A DNA stretch of 12,170 bases, taken from positions 1-12,170 of the forward strand of contig JAEUKU010000341.1 in assembly GCA_016794075.1 (NCBI GenBank), written 5' to 3'. Of the stretch, positions 1-7,252 are shown one piece after another (positions within the stretch are counted from its first letter, which is position 1; every line of letters starts with the position of its first letter). The translations under genes and the position numbers were made by a program. Source of the DNA: Rhodospirillaceae bacterium (GTDB taxonomy: Bacteria > Pseudomonadota > Alphaproteobacteria > Dongiales > Dongiaceae). The notes under the pieces were generated by a model that had not been told where the DNA came from, made no database searches, and saw only the letters and a program-made list of their open reading frames with translations.

Positions 1-2312
1 CCGCCGCGGCCAAAGAGATAGGTGTCGGCGCCCTCGCCGCCGGTCAGGGTGTCGTTGCCGCCGCCGCCGTCGAGCACATCGTCGCCCGCCCCGCCGTTCA
101 GCAGGTTGGCGGCACCGTTGCCGCGCAGCGTGTTGTCCGCGCCGTTACCGGTGCCGTTGATGGCGTTCGCTCCCGTCAGCGTCAGGTTCTCCAGATTGGC
201 ACCCAGTGTGTAGGTGAGGGAGCTTTGCACCGTGTCGACGCCCTCGTTGGCCAGCTCGATCACCGCGTCCTTGCTGGCGTTCACGACATAGGTGTCGTCG
301 CCCGTGCCGCCCGTCATCGCGTCGTTGCCGCCGCCGCCGTTCAGCAGGTCGTTGCCGGCGCCGCCATAGAGGGAATCGGTGCCGTCCTCGCCGAACAGCA
401 GGTCGTCTCCGTCCTCGCCCCACAGCGAGTCGTTATTGAAGCCGCCGAACAGGCTGTCGTCCTCCGTGCCGCCATAGAGCTTGTCGTTGCCGTTGCCGCC
501 GGAAAGCCGGTCGCCGCCGCCACCGCCATAAAGCGTGTCGTTGCCGTTGGCGCCGCTCAGTTGGTCGTCCAGGCCGCCGCCGGTCATGGTGTTGTTGGAG
601 GAATTGCCGATGCCGGTGAAGGCGCCTTCGCCCAGATAGACCAGCTTCTCGACATAGGTGGTCATGGCATAGGCATCGATGGTCACGTTGACCGTGTCGG
701 TGCCCTGGTTGGATTTCTCGACCACCTTGTCGCCGGCATTGTTCACCAGGTAGGTGTCGTTGCCGGTCTTGCCGGTGAGCACGTCGGCGCCGGAGCCGCC
801 GAGCACGAGGTCGTTGCCGCTGCCGCCGGTCTCGAAGACGTTGAGCACGCTGACGACGATGGTCTGCTGGTAGCTCGCCCCCGCCGCGTCGGTGACGTCG
901 ACCAGCAGGCTATGGCTCTTCGCCGTCTCGTAGTCGAGCTTCGCGCCCGCCTTGACGCGGATCTGGTTGCCGATGATCTCGAACAAATCGGTGGCGCCGC
1001 CGACCAGGGTGAAGCTGTGGCTGTCGCCGGCATCCGGGTCGATCGCGGCGAGCGTCGCTGCGACGGTGCCGGCATCGGAGTTCTCCTCCGCCGCGCCGCC
1101 GGAAACGGCGATGCCGGTCGGCGCCTGGTTCGGCGTCTCCGCCGGCGGTTCGGCCGGCGGCTCAGCGGGCGGCACCACCACCTCGACGATCGAGCCGCTG
1201 CCGAGCCAGATCTTGTCGGCATAGATCTCGGGGATGACCGTGTCGATGAGGCGCAGCAGCGACGGTCCGTCGGTCAGGTCGAACAAGGTGGCGGGGGCGC
1301 CGCTGTCGCTGAACTGGAAGTGGTCGAGCGTGGCGATCGCCCCGTCGCGCAGCCAGACATGCGCCACGCCGCCCGACCCGCCGAGCTTCTGCGGGTTGAG
1401 GCTGACGCTGTCCTCCACCGTGATGCTCTCGCTCCACAGCCGGTAGTTCCGCTTGTTGCCCTCGGCGAAGGCGTTGACCACGATCGTGGTGCTCGACTTG
1501 AGATCGAATCCCGCATCGGTGTTGCCGGAGGCGGAGACGTCCTCGAAGCGCACGTCGAACACGCCCCGCTCGGTGGCGAAGCCGTCGCCGTTCCAGTAGC
1601 GGTCGGCGGCCCCGTTGCCGAAGCTGTTGTCCATCTGCACGCGCTGGATCAGCACGTCATGCACCGTGCCGTCGAGATGCACGCCGACGATGTAGAGCCC
1701 GCCGTCCTGGCCCTGGCTGTCGCCCTTGACGTCCTGAAGGACGATGTCGTGGCTGTCGTATTTCAGGCGGATCGCGCCCGAGGAATAGCCGGCGACCTCG
1801 ACATCCTGGACGGTGAGGCCGGAGATGGTGGCCGTGGCCTGGTCGGGGAAGGCGTTGTTCTCGACGAAGCGCGTGACGTTTGCGGCGTCGACCTGCCGGA
1901 TCGTCAGGTTCTCGATGTCGGCGCCGATGCGGAAGGCGCCGTTGCCGAAGTTCCTGATCGCCAGATCCTGGAAGGTGAGGTTGTCGGCGCCGCTGCCGAG
2001 GCGGAACAGTTCCAGCCCGCTCGGCTGTCCCGGGGTCCAGTTTTCCGCCCGCGTCCCGGCAATTTCTGCCGCCAGGGCATTTCCCGCCGAATCGATGCCG
2101 CGGATGGTCACCGCCGCGCCGGCCTCGCCGCCGGCCGAGATCGCGATCGCTTCCTCGGGGCGATAGACCCCTTGATCCGCCAGCAGAAGAACCTCGCCGC
2201 CGGCCCCGGCCGCGCCGATCAGCGCCGACAGGCTGCCAAGGGTTGCCGCGTTTTCGATGCTCGAGCCGTCGCGCAGGCCCGCGCCGGTTGGGGAAATGTA
2301 GAGAGACGCCAT
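1..2312 (-). CDS. RTX-type secreted calcium-binding protein with beta-helix-like and cadherin-like domains (C-terminus off window)
   Basis: At least 770 residues, starting MASLYISPTG at 2312 and still open at the left edge. Residues about 50-330 are rich in short repeated beta-strand patterns (NLTFQDLAIRNFGNGAFRI, HDVLIQRVQMDN), like a right-handed parallel beta-helix. A proline-rich linker (PPAEPPAEPPAETP, about 378-393) leads to a cadherin-like domain (about 396-490; IDPDAGDSHSFTL, DYETAKSHSLLVDVTD). From about 495 there are around 18 RTX nonapeptides (GGSGNDLVL, GGAGNDLLN, GGTGDDTYV), broken by two spacers of the VxELANEGVDTV...NLENLTLTG kind. Proteins with this repeat are normally exported by type I secretion with an uncleaved C-terminal signal, which is not visible here, and fold on binding calcium outside the cell. 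No N-terminal signal peptide is seen, as expected for that route. A GGTGG stretch lies just upstream of the ATG. Substrate or adhesive role is unknown; no catalytic residues were assigned. Long plus-strand reading frames over this gene are G+C-driven shadows. Confidence 0.92.
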   Translation of the reverse strand, partial: MASLYISPTGAGLRDGSSIENAATLGSLSALIGAAGAGGEVLLLADQGVYRPEEAIAISAGGEAGAAVTIRGIDSAGNALAAEIAGTRAENWTPGQPSGLELFRLGSGADNLTFQDLAIRNFGNGAFRIGADIENLTIRQVDAANVTRFVENNAFPDQATATISGLTVQDVEVAGYSSGAIRLKYDSHDIVLQDVKGDSQGQDGGLYIVGVHLDGTVHDVLIQRVQMDNSFGNGAADRYWNGDGFATERGVFDVRFEDVSASGNTDAGFDLKSSTTIVVNAFAEGNKRNYRLWSESITVEDSVSLNPQKLGGSGGVAHVWLRDGAIATLDHFQFSDSGAPATLFDLTDGPSLLRLIDTVIPEIYADKIWLGSGSIVEVVVPPAEPPAEPPAETPNQAPTGIAVSGGAAEENSDAGTVAATLAAIDPDAGDSHSFTLVGGATDLFEIIGNQIRVKAGAKLDYETAKSHSLLVDVTDAAGASYQQTIVVSVLNVFETGGSGNDLVLGGSGADVLTGKTGNDTYLVNNAGDKVVEKSNQGTDTVNVTIDAYAMTTYVEKLVYLGEGAFTGIGNSSNNTMTGGGLDDQLSGANGNDTLYGGGGGDRLSGGNGNDKLYGGTEDDSLFGGFNNDSLWGEDGDDLLFGEDGTDSLYGGAGNDLLNGGGGNDAMTGGTGDDTYVVNASKDAVIELANEGVDTVQSSLTYTLGANLENLTLTGANAINGTGNGADNTLRGNGAANLLNGGAGDDVLDGGGGNDTLTGGEGADTYLFGRG

Positions 2313-2552
2313 GATGCACCACCAAGTTAACGGTTCCAGGCTGTGTCACAGGCAAGAGCTGTGCCAGTATTGAAGGTGCGGCATCCGGGAACAAGCGCCG
2401 AAAGGTTTACGCCAAACGGTCGAGCGCGGCGCTTGTGCGCCCGGACAGTGGCTCTTGCGACGGCTCTTCAATGGCGCGGGCCCAGACCTTAAGCTGTCGC
2501 GGGCGGGGACCGATGGGCCGTGGACTTCCGTGAGGGTCTGGGTGTTCCGGTG
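2313..2552. other. Divergent intergenic region between RTX gene and clpS
   Basis: This 240 bp gap must hold promoters for both the leftward RTX gene and the rightward clpS gene. On the minus strand a TTGCCT element, 18 bp, then GTTAAC precedes the RTX start and is a weak sigma-70-like candidate. A short perfect palindrome CTGTG-T-CACAG (2341-2351) falls between those two elements, so it could be an operator, but 5 bp arms can occur by chance. I see no convincing clpS promoter and no RNA gene. Confidence 0.3.
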
Positions 2553-2870
2553 ATGAGCAACGCTGCCAATACGCCCGACACCATCCTAGCGCCGAAGCCG
2601 GTGCTGAAGACCGCGCGGCCGCGGCTCTACAAGGTGATCCTGCTCAACGACGACTACACGCCGCGCGACTTCGTCGTGCGGGTGCTGAAGGGCGAGTTCG
2701 GCATGACCGAGGCGCAGGCCTATCGCGTGATGATGACGGCGCACAAGCGGGGTGCCTGCGTGGTGGCGGTGTTCGCCCGCGACATCGCCGAGACCAAGGC
2801 CACGCGCGCGACCGAGGCCGGCCGAGCCAAGGGCTATCCGCTGATGTTCACCACGGAACCCGAGGAATAG
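2553..2870 (+). CDS. clpS: ATP-dependent Clp protease adaptor ClpS (ClpS2-like)
   Basis: ClpS binds the N-terminal domain of ClpA and hands over N-degron substrates for degradation by ClpAP. From ATG 2553 the product is 105 aa, the usual size. It carries the signature LLNDDYTPRDFVVRVL, with Asn32-Asp33-Asp34 corresponding to the residues that hold the substrate alpha-amino group. MMTAHKRG follows, with His64 matching the conserved pocket histidine of the family, and the protein ends AETKATRATEAGRAKGYPL then FTTEPEE. The ETKATRATEAGRAKGYPL/FTTEPEE ending is what I recall for the second ClpS paralogue (ClpS2) of alphaproteobacteria, and there is no clpA next door. Start choice: an in-frame GTG at 2520 has a GGGGA ten bases upstream and would add 11 residues (MDFREGLGVPV). 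The ATG is preferred because the family begins variably just before this point, but its own ribosome binding site is poor. The product is certain, the start is not. Confidence 0.95.
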   Translation: MSNAANTPDTILAPKPVLKTARPRLYKVILLNDDYTPRDFVVRVLKGEFGMTEAQAYRVMMTAHKRGACVVAVFARDIAETKATRATEAGRAKGYPLMFTTEPEE

Positions 2871-2907
2871 CGGCCGGCCTTTCCGGCGCAGCGTTTGGCG
2901 GCAGCTG

Positions 2908-3369
2908 CTACTGCGCCGCGACCTTGCCGATGGCGGCCTCCAGGTCCTCGAATTCCTCGCAATCGCCGCAGGCCAGACGTAGTGCCTCCAGCCGCTCCTT
3001 GGCCTTCTCCGGCTGGTGCGTCTCGAGATAGAGCTCGCCGAGATACTCATTGGCGCCGAGGTGCTGCGGGTTCAGCGCGAGGGCGCGGTTATAGTAGTCG
3101 AGCGCCTCGGCCATGTGGCCGGTCCTGCGCAGCGAGAAGCCGATCAGGTTGAGCACGTCGGGATTGCCGGGCGCTTGCGCGTCGAGCGCGCGCAAGGCCG
3201 GGAGCGCTTCGGCGAATTTCTCCGCCTCGACCAGCATGCGGGCCTGGTCGAAACCGCCGCCATCGGCGCTGGCGGAGGTTTCCTCCGTATCGGCCGCATG
3301 GGCAAGAGCGGGGCTGAGGGTCGCGCAGACGAGCAAGGCGTGGGCGATGCGGGAGAGGAACCTGGTCAT
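2908..3369 (-). CDS. Exported tetratricopeptide-repeat protein
   Basis: A 153-aa protein. Residues 1-26 form a signal peptide (MTRFLSR, hydrophobic ALLVCATLSPALA, cleavage likely after AHA), so it should act in the periplasm. The mature part has about three TPR units (roughly 38-66, 71-103 and 105-137; for example VLNLIGFSLRRTGHMAEAL and ANEYLGELYLETHQPEKA), a protein-binding scaffold fold. A C-terminal Cys134-x-x-Cys137 pair (ACGDCEEFEDL) could form a disulfide. I recall cysteines at this place in related small TPR proteins, but that is from memory. The start at 3369 has AAAGGAAG five bases upstream; another ATG 15 bases earlier overlaps that ribosome binding site and is not used. It sits 27 bp after the metallophosphoesterase stop and is probably co-transcribed with it under the ECF-type promoter at 4301-4329. 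Partner unknown. Confidence 0.88.
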   Translation of the reverse strand: MTRFLSRIAHALLVCATLSPALAHAADTEETSASADGGGFDQARMLVEAEKFAEALPALRALDAQAPGNPDVLNLIGFSLRRTGHMAEALDYYNRALALNPQHLGANEYLGELYLETHQPEKAKERLEALRLACGDCEEFEDLEAAIGKVAAQ

Positions 3370-3396
3370 GGTACTTCCTTTCATGTTGCGGGCGGG

Positions 3397-4269
3397 TCAG
3401 ACGTTCGGATGATCCTGGACCTGGAGTTGCCGGGGGCCGGCCTCCACCGTGCGCCACCCGGTTCCGTGATCCTTGGCGGCGGCGTCCCAAGGCAGGGGCG
3501 CTTTCTTGGGCTGGGCGCCTGGCGCGGGCAGCGGATAGAGCGCCGAGCGCGCGGAGATATGCGCGACCTTGCCGGTCATGTGCCGGTTCTCCTGGTGGAT
3601 ATGGCCGTAGAACACCGTCGCGGTATCGAAGCGGTCGAGCAGCGCCACCGCTGCGGCGCCGTCCCCGGTGAACCAGTCCCACTCGCGCTTGAGGTCGAAC
3701 AGCGGGCGATGGGTAAAGAGCACGATCGGCCGACCCGCATCGAGTTCCGACAGGTCCGATTTGAGCCAGTCGAGCTGCGCCGCGCCGATCAGGCCCTTCG
3801 GGTCGGAGACGTTGTCGAGCGTGACGAAATGGACGCCCTTGTGGTCGAAGCTCTGGTGGGTGACGCCGAAGGCCTCCTGGAACGCGGCGCCGCGATCGGC
3901 GGCGGCGTCATGTTCGCCGGGCAGGAAATAGAGGTTCTGCACCTTGAGGCCGCCGACGATCTGTTTGAACTCGGCCATGCGCGCGCGGCGCTCGACCGGG
4001 TCATCGGTCTTGTGGGTGAGGTCGCCGGTGAAAACGACGAAGTCCGGCGCCGGCGTGACGCCGTTGATCGCCTCGACCATCCGAGCCAGCGTGGCGCGCG
4101 GGTCGGGGTTGACCTTGGGATCGGCAAAACCCCAATGGGTGTCGCTGACCTGGACGAAATAGAATTCCTCCGCCGCCGCCATGGCGGGGCGGCCGATGCG
4201 GGAAGCGAAGACGACGCCGCCGATGGCGGCAAGCCGCAGCGCGTCGCGGCGGCTCAAGCTGATGGTCAT
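3397..4269 (-). CDS. Tat-exported calcineurin-like metallophosphoesterase
   Basis: A 290-aa protein starting MTISLSRRDALRLAAIGG. The SRRDALRL twin-arginine motif, hydrophobic stretch and AMAAA cleavage region indicate export of a folded enzyme to the periplasm by Tat. The binuclear-metal motifs appear in order: Asp43-x-His45 (VSDTH), GD with Asp83 (FTGDLTH), GEHD at 118-121, His187 (LFTHRP) and GHIH with His223 and His225. The GNH(D/E) block normally has Asn, a metal ligand; here it is Glu119. All other ligands are present, so an active phosphodiesterase or phosphatase is likely. The substrate cannot be read from sequence. ATG 4269 is preceded by AGGAG eight bases upstream; in-frame extension further upstream runs into the promoter region and is not credible. 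First gene of a leftward operon with the TPR gene, divergent from the ECF sigma gene. Confidence 0.93.
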   Translation of the reverse strand: MTISLSRRDALRLAAIGGVVFASRIGRPAMAAAEEFYFVQVSDTHWGFADPKVNPDPRATLARMVEAINGVTPAPDFVVFTGDLTHKTDDPVERRARMAEFKQIVGGLKVQNLYFLPGEHDAAADRGAAFQEAFGVTHQSFDHKGVHFVTLDNVSDPKGLIGAAQLDWLKSDLSELDAGRPIVLFTHRPLFDLKREWDWFTGDGAAAVALLDRFDTATVFYGHIHQENRHMTGKVAHISARSALYPLPAPGAQPKKAPLPWDAAAKDHGTGWRTVEAGPRQLQVQDHPNV

Positions 4270-4300
4270 GGATGCACTCCTGGGGTTGCGGTTACGCTCC

Positions 4301-4329
4301 CAAGACCAGCCGCAGGGGCGCGTTATTCC
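4301..4329 (-). promoter_or_regulatory. ECF-type promoter for the metallophosphoesterase-TPR operon
   Basis: Read on the minus strand: GGAATAA (4329-4323), 16 bp spacer, GTCTTG (4306-4301). This fits the general ECF/RpoE-type layout (GGAAC-like -35, about 16 bp, GTC-like -10). Transcription would start about 25-30 bases before the metallophosphoesterase ATG at 4269. Recognition by the sigma factor encoded next door is inferred. Confidence 0.6.
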
Positions 4330-4343
4330 CCGCCAAATGCCCG

Positions 4344-4372
4344 GGAATAAAACAGCGCGATGGCAGGTATGC
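4344..4372 (+). promoter_or_regulatory. ECF-type promoter for the sigma/anti-sigma operon
   Basis: GGAATAA (4344-4350), 16 bp spacer, GTATGC (4367-4372). The -35 box is identical to the divergent minus-strand one, and the two arms TTATTCCC (4323-4330) and GGGAATAA (4343-4350) form a perfect inverted repeat with a 12 bp spacer. The -10 is a weaker match than that of the opposite promoter. It implies a leader of about 110 nt and autoregulation of the sigma operon. Confidence 0.55.
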
Positions 4373-4490
4373 ATCCTGGGATATGGATCATCGCCGCGTT
4401 ACCGCGCATCTTCGCTCGGCTGTTTCCAGTGGCGACGGCATCCGGGCGCGATATGTGAGCGGGCCCGGACCGAGTATGGGAGGCGCGACT

Positions 4491-5024
4491 TTGTCCGAAT
4501 TCGACCGGCGCGCGCGGTTCGAGCGACTGGCGGTGCCGTTGCTCGATGATGCGGTCAATCTGGCGGCCTGGCTGACCGGAAACCGCGCCGACGCCGAGGA
4601 TATTGCGCAGGAGGCCTTGTTGCGCGCCTACAAATACCTCGACCGCTTTTCCGGCGGCAGCTTCCGACCCTGGTTGCTGGCGATCGTGCGCAACACCGCC
4701 ATGACCTGGCTGGCGCGCAACCGCAAGCCCAACATGGTCTTTGTCCCGGATGCCGAAACCCTGGAGGCGCAATCCGAGACGCAATCGCCGTCATCCGACG
4801 ATCCCGAGCAGGCGCTGGCGCGGCGCGACCGGTCGAACGAGATCAACCGCGCCGTCGCTTCCCTCCCGGCTGAGTTCCGCGAGGTCATCGTGCTGCGCGA
4901 GCTGCACGATATGTCCTACAAGGAGATCGCCGCGGTGATCGACGTGCCGCTCGGCACCGTGATGTCGCGCCTGTCTCGCGGCCGCAAGCTGCTGATGGCG
5001 GCGCTGCCGGAATACGCATCATGA
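4491..5024 (+). CDS. ECF (extracytoplasmic function) RNA polymerase sigma factor
   Basis: A 177-aa sigma-70-family protein with only the two ECF domains. Sigma region 2 contains DAEDIAQEALLRAYKYL (34-50, core-RNAP binding and -10 recognition) and FRPWLLAIVRNTAMTWLARN (58-77). Sigma region 4 is about 120-170, with the helix-turn-helix MSYKEIAAVIDVPLGTVMSRL reading the -35. They are joined by a short acidic linker. Start choice: TTG 4491 has a perfect GGAGG seven bases upstream and gives the typical beginning (M)SEFDRRARFERL. ATG 4476 (adds MGGAT) and ATG 4383 lack a good site. The stop overlaps the anti-sigma start (ATGA at 5021-5024), so the two are translationally coupled. It probably directs both promoters at 4301-4372. 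The inducing stress is unknown. Confidence 0.93.
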   Translation: MSEFDRRARFERLAVPLLDDAVNLAAWLTGNRADAEDIAQEALLRAYKYLDRFSGGSFRPWLLAIVRNTAMTWLARNRKPNMVFVPDAETLEAQSETQSPSSDDPEQALARRDRSNEINRAVASLPAEFREVIVLRELHDMSYKEIAAVIDVPLGTVMSRLSRGRKLLMAALPEYAS

Positions 5025-5794
5025 CCGCGACCAGCCAGATCGAGTGCGCGGCGCGCGAGGCCTATGTCGACGGCGAACTGGGCGCCCTCGAAAGCGCCGC
5101 CTTTGACCGTCACATGGAGTCTTGCGCGGAGTGCCGGCTCGAGGTCGATCGCGCGCTGCGCCTGCGGGCGGAGCTGCGCGGCGGCCTGACCCGCTTCGCG
5201 GCGAGCGCCGCGGCGCGCGAACGGCTGCTGGAAGGCCTGCCGCGCCCGACTGCATCCCGCGCCGCGCGAACCTGGCCGACGCGCCGGGAATGGCTGTCGA
5301 TGGCCGCGGCGGCCTCGGTGGCGGCGATCCTCGCCGGATCGGCGGCGCTCTATGTCGGCGCGCCGGCGCCGGAGCAGGATTGGGCCGTCGCCGCGCTCAA
5401 TGCCCATCGCCGCGCCACCCTGTCGGGCCATGTCTTCGACGTCGCCTCCTCCGACCGCCACACGGTGAAACCGTGGTTCGGCGGCAAGACGGCGGTGGCG
5501 CCGGTCGTGGTCGATCTGGCGCCGGCCGGGTATCCGCTGCTGGGCGGCAGGCTCGACATCCCGCAGGCCGAGGCGCTGCCCGTGCTGGTCTACAAGGCCG
5601 GCCCGCATGTGGTGAGCGTCTTCGTGCGGGCTGGTGCGGGCGACGCCGCGCCGGCGCTGCAACATCGCGATGGCTTCGCCATCCTCGCCTGGCGCGAGCG
5701 GAACTTCGACTTCACTGCCGTCTCGGATGCCGACGCGAAGGAGCTCGACGCCTTCCAGCGCGCCTTTTCCGCCGCTTTGGCGCAGCTGCCCTAG
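5021..5794 (+). CDS. Zinc-binding (ZAS-type) membrane anti-sigma factor
   Basis: A 257-aa protein. The cytoplasmic N-terminus has the ZAS zinc motif His31-x3-Cys35-x2-Cys38 (HMESCAEC) within an anti-sigma fold (AYVDGELGALESAAFDRHM), the part that would hold the ECF sigma factor inactive. One transmembrane helix lies at about 91-113 (WLSMAAAASVAAILAGSAAL). About 140 periplasmic residues follow, with blocks such as SDRHTVKPWFGGK and GYPLLGGRLDI that recur in related alphaproteobacterial anti-sigma factors, presumably the sensory part. The ATG overlaps the sigma stop by 4 bp. The TAG stop overlaps the convergent monooxygenase stop in a shared CTAG (5791-5794). The signal and the release mechanism (zinc/thiol change or proteolysis) are not evident. 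Confidence 0.92.
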   Translation: MTATSQIECAAREAYVDGELGALESAAFDRHMESCAECRLEVDRALRLRAELRGGLTRFAASAAARERLLEGLPRPTASRAARTWPTRREWLSMAAAASVAAILAGSAALYVGAPAPEQDWAVAALNAHRRATLSGHVFDVASSDRHTVKPWFGGKTAVAPVVVDLAPAGYPLLGGRLDIPQAEALPVLVYKAGPHVVSVFVRAGAGDAAPALQHRDGFAILAWRERNFDFTAVSDADAKELDAFQRAFSAALAQLP

Positions 5795-6789
5795 GCGGCT
5801 GCCGCCGTGCCCTTCGCCGCCTCCATGATCAGCTCGAAGGAGCGCAGGCGCTTCGGGTGTTCGTAGACGTCCGAGACGATCATCAGCTCGTCGGCCTCTG
5901 TCTCGGCGAGCAGCGCGTCGATGCCTTTGCGCACCGTGTCCGGCGAACCATAGATCGAGCGCGCCAGCATGCGCATGGCCTGCGCCTTCTCCTGCGGCGA
6001 CCAATAGGTCTCGATGTCGTCGATCGGCGGCTGACCCAATTTGCGCGCGCCGCGGAAGATGTTGGCGAAGGACATCTGCTGCGTGGTGGCGAGGCGCTTC
6101 GCCTCCGCGTCGCTCTCGGCGGCGATGATGTTGACGCCGACCATGGCATAGGGTTTGTCGAGCTGGGCCGAGGGCTTGAAGCGGCCGCGATAAAGCTGCA
6201 GCGCCTCGAGCAGCAGGTCCGGCGCGAAATGCGAGGCGAAGGCGTAGGGCAGGCCGAGCTCCGCCGCCAGCAGGGCGCCGAAATGGCTGGAGCCGAGGAT
6301 CCACAGCGGCACGTTGGTGCCGGCGGCGGGAATCGCCTGGATGCGCTGGCCGGGCTCGGCCGGTGCGAGGTAGGCCTGCAATTCCAGCACGTCGTTGGGG
6401 AAATTGTCGCCCGCCTCCGGCGCCCGGCGCAAGGCGCGGAGCGTCACCTGGTCGGTGCCCGGCGCGCGGCCCAGGCCGAGATCGATGCGCCCGGGGAACA
6501 GGCGCTCCAGGGTGCCGAACTGCTCGGCGATCACATAGGGCGCATGGTTCGGCAGCATGATCCCCCCGGCGCCGACGCGGATCTGCCTGGTGCCGCCCGC
6601 CACGTGGGCGATGACCACGGTGGTCGCCGCGCTGGCGATGCCGGCGAGGTTGTGATGCTCGGCGAACCAGATGCGCTTGTAGCCCCAGTCTTCAGCGTGC
6701 GCCGCGAGGTCGCGCGCGTTCCACAAGGCAGCACCCGCGTCGGTGTCTTCGGTCACCCGTACGAGGTCGAGGATGGAAAGGGGGATCAT
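5791..6789 (-). CDS. LLM-class flavin-dependent oxidoreductase (luciferase-like monooxygenase, YhbW/MsnO8-like)
   Basis: A 332-aa cytoplasmic enzyme of the bacterial luciferase superfamily, a TIM barrel using reduced flavin and oxygen. Family blocks appear in order: MIPLSILDLVRV at the start, GYKRIWFAEHHN (36-47), VGAGGIMLPNHAPYVIAEQF (72-91), FPGRIDLGLGRAPGTD (98-113), WILGSSHFGALLAAELGLPY in the middle and YGSPDTVRKGI near the end. This order and length match the YhbW/MsnO8-like subgroup, for which substrates are mostly unknown. The ATG at 6789 has GGAG eight bases upstream. It is convergent with the anti-sigma gene and overlaps it by 4 bp; being on the other strand it is not part of that operon. 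No frameshift or missing motif seen. Substrate specificity cannot be assigned. Confidence 0.92.
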   Translation of the reverse strand: MIPLSILDLVRVTEDTDAGAALWNARDLAAHAEDWGYKRIWFAEHHNLAGIASAATTVVIAHVAGGTRQIRVGAGGIMLPNHAPYVIAEQFGTLERLFPGRIDLGLGRAPGTDQVTLRALRRAPEAGDNFPNDVLELQAYLAPAEPGQRIQAIPAAGTNVPLWILGSSHFGALLAAELGLPYAFASHFAPDLLLEALQLYRGRFKPSAQLDKPYAMVGVNIIAAESDAEAKRLATTQQMSFANIFRGARKLGQPPIDDIETYWSPQEKAQAMRMLARSIYGSPDTVRKGIDALLAETEADELMIVSDVYEHPKRLRSFELIMEAAKGTAAAA

Positions 6790-7252
6790 CGGGCGGGCTC
6801 CGCAAGGCTGAGCTTCCCTAGATAGTCGCCGCCGTGCTTGGTGACCAGTGCAGGGCGGGCATGCCCCCTATCCAGCGGCGAGACCTTCTCGCACCTGCGG
6901 GCTTCGCTTCGATGCCGCGTCCCCCTCCTTCGACATCACCGGGCTTGTCCCGGTGATCCAAGTTTCCACCGGGTGGGTGGCAAATGCTGAGCAATCCAAC
7001 TGGTTGGGGCGCCAGGCGCCATCGCCAAGCGGTCATTCATTCACCTCCTTCATTCGCGGCGCCCTCGCGAAATCCCCGCTGGAAATGCAAGCGGAACGCC
7101 GCCAAGAGCACGATCCCTCGCCATGTATTGCTTCAGCTGAGCAGGTGGTATAAGCGGCGCTTGCCGGCCTACCGATGCTGACCAGATCTTTGAAGTCTGT
7201 TCCGACGCTGGGCTGGCTTGGGGGCAAACCTTCTCGACGACAGAGGCAAAGC
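6790..7252. other. Intergenic region between the monooxygenase and PhnA-domain genes
   Basis: A 463 bp stretch with no convincing gene; the short open frames here have no recognisable product or coding bias. It must contain the leftward promoter of the monooxygenase and the rightward promoter of the PhnA-domain gene. A TTGCTT-15 bp-TATAAG pair (7128-7154) could be the latter, though the spacing is short. It also holds a perfect hairpin (6935-6957) and a weaker one at 6878-6892 (GCGAGA, 3-base loop, TCTCGC). Confidence 0.5.
6935..6957. repeat. Palindromic element, possibly a dispersed intergenic repeat
   Basis: ATCACCGGG, loop CTTGT, CCCGGTGAT: perfect 9 bp arms. Palindromes of the form CCGGGCTTGTCCCGG are a common class of dispersed intergenic repeat in alphaproteobacterial genomes, as I recall them. 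There is no following T-run to suggest an intrinsic terminator. Only one copy is in the window, so the repeat status is inferred. Confidence 0.5.

Noticed and set aside
225..2330. Long plus-strand open frame of 701 codons opposite the RTX gene
   Set aside because: The minus-strand frame gives clear RTX nonapeptides and a cadherin-like domain. The plus frame is a low-complexity Val/Ala/Arg-rich shadow produced by high GC.
3016..4350. Plus-strand open frame of 444 codons opposite the TPR and metallophosphoesterase genes
   Set aside because: It spans two well-recognised minus-strand genes and their gap, with no recognisable domain of its own.
4916..6304. Minus-strand open frame of 462 codons over the anti-sigma and monooxygenase genes
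   Set aside because: Arg/Gly-rich shadow. The anti-sigma ZAS motif and the luciferase-family blocks are in other frames.
5122..6825. Plus-strand open frame of 567 codons
   Set aside because: Overlaps both the anti-sigma gene in another frame and the whole monooxygenase gene; no family features.
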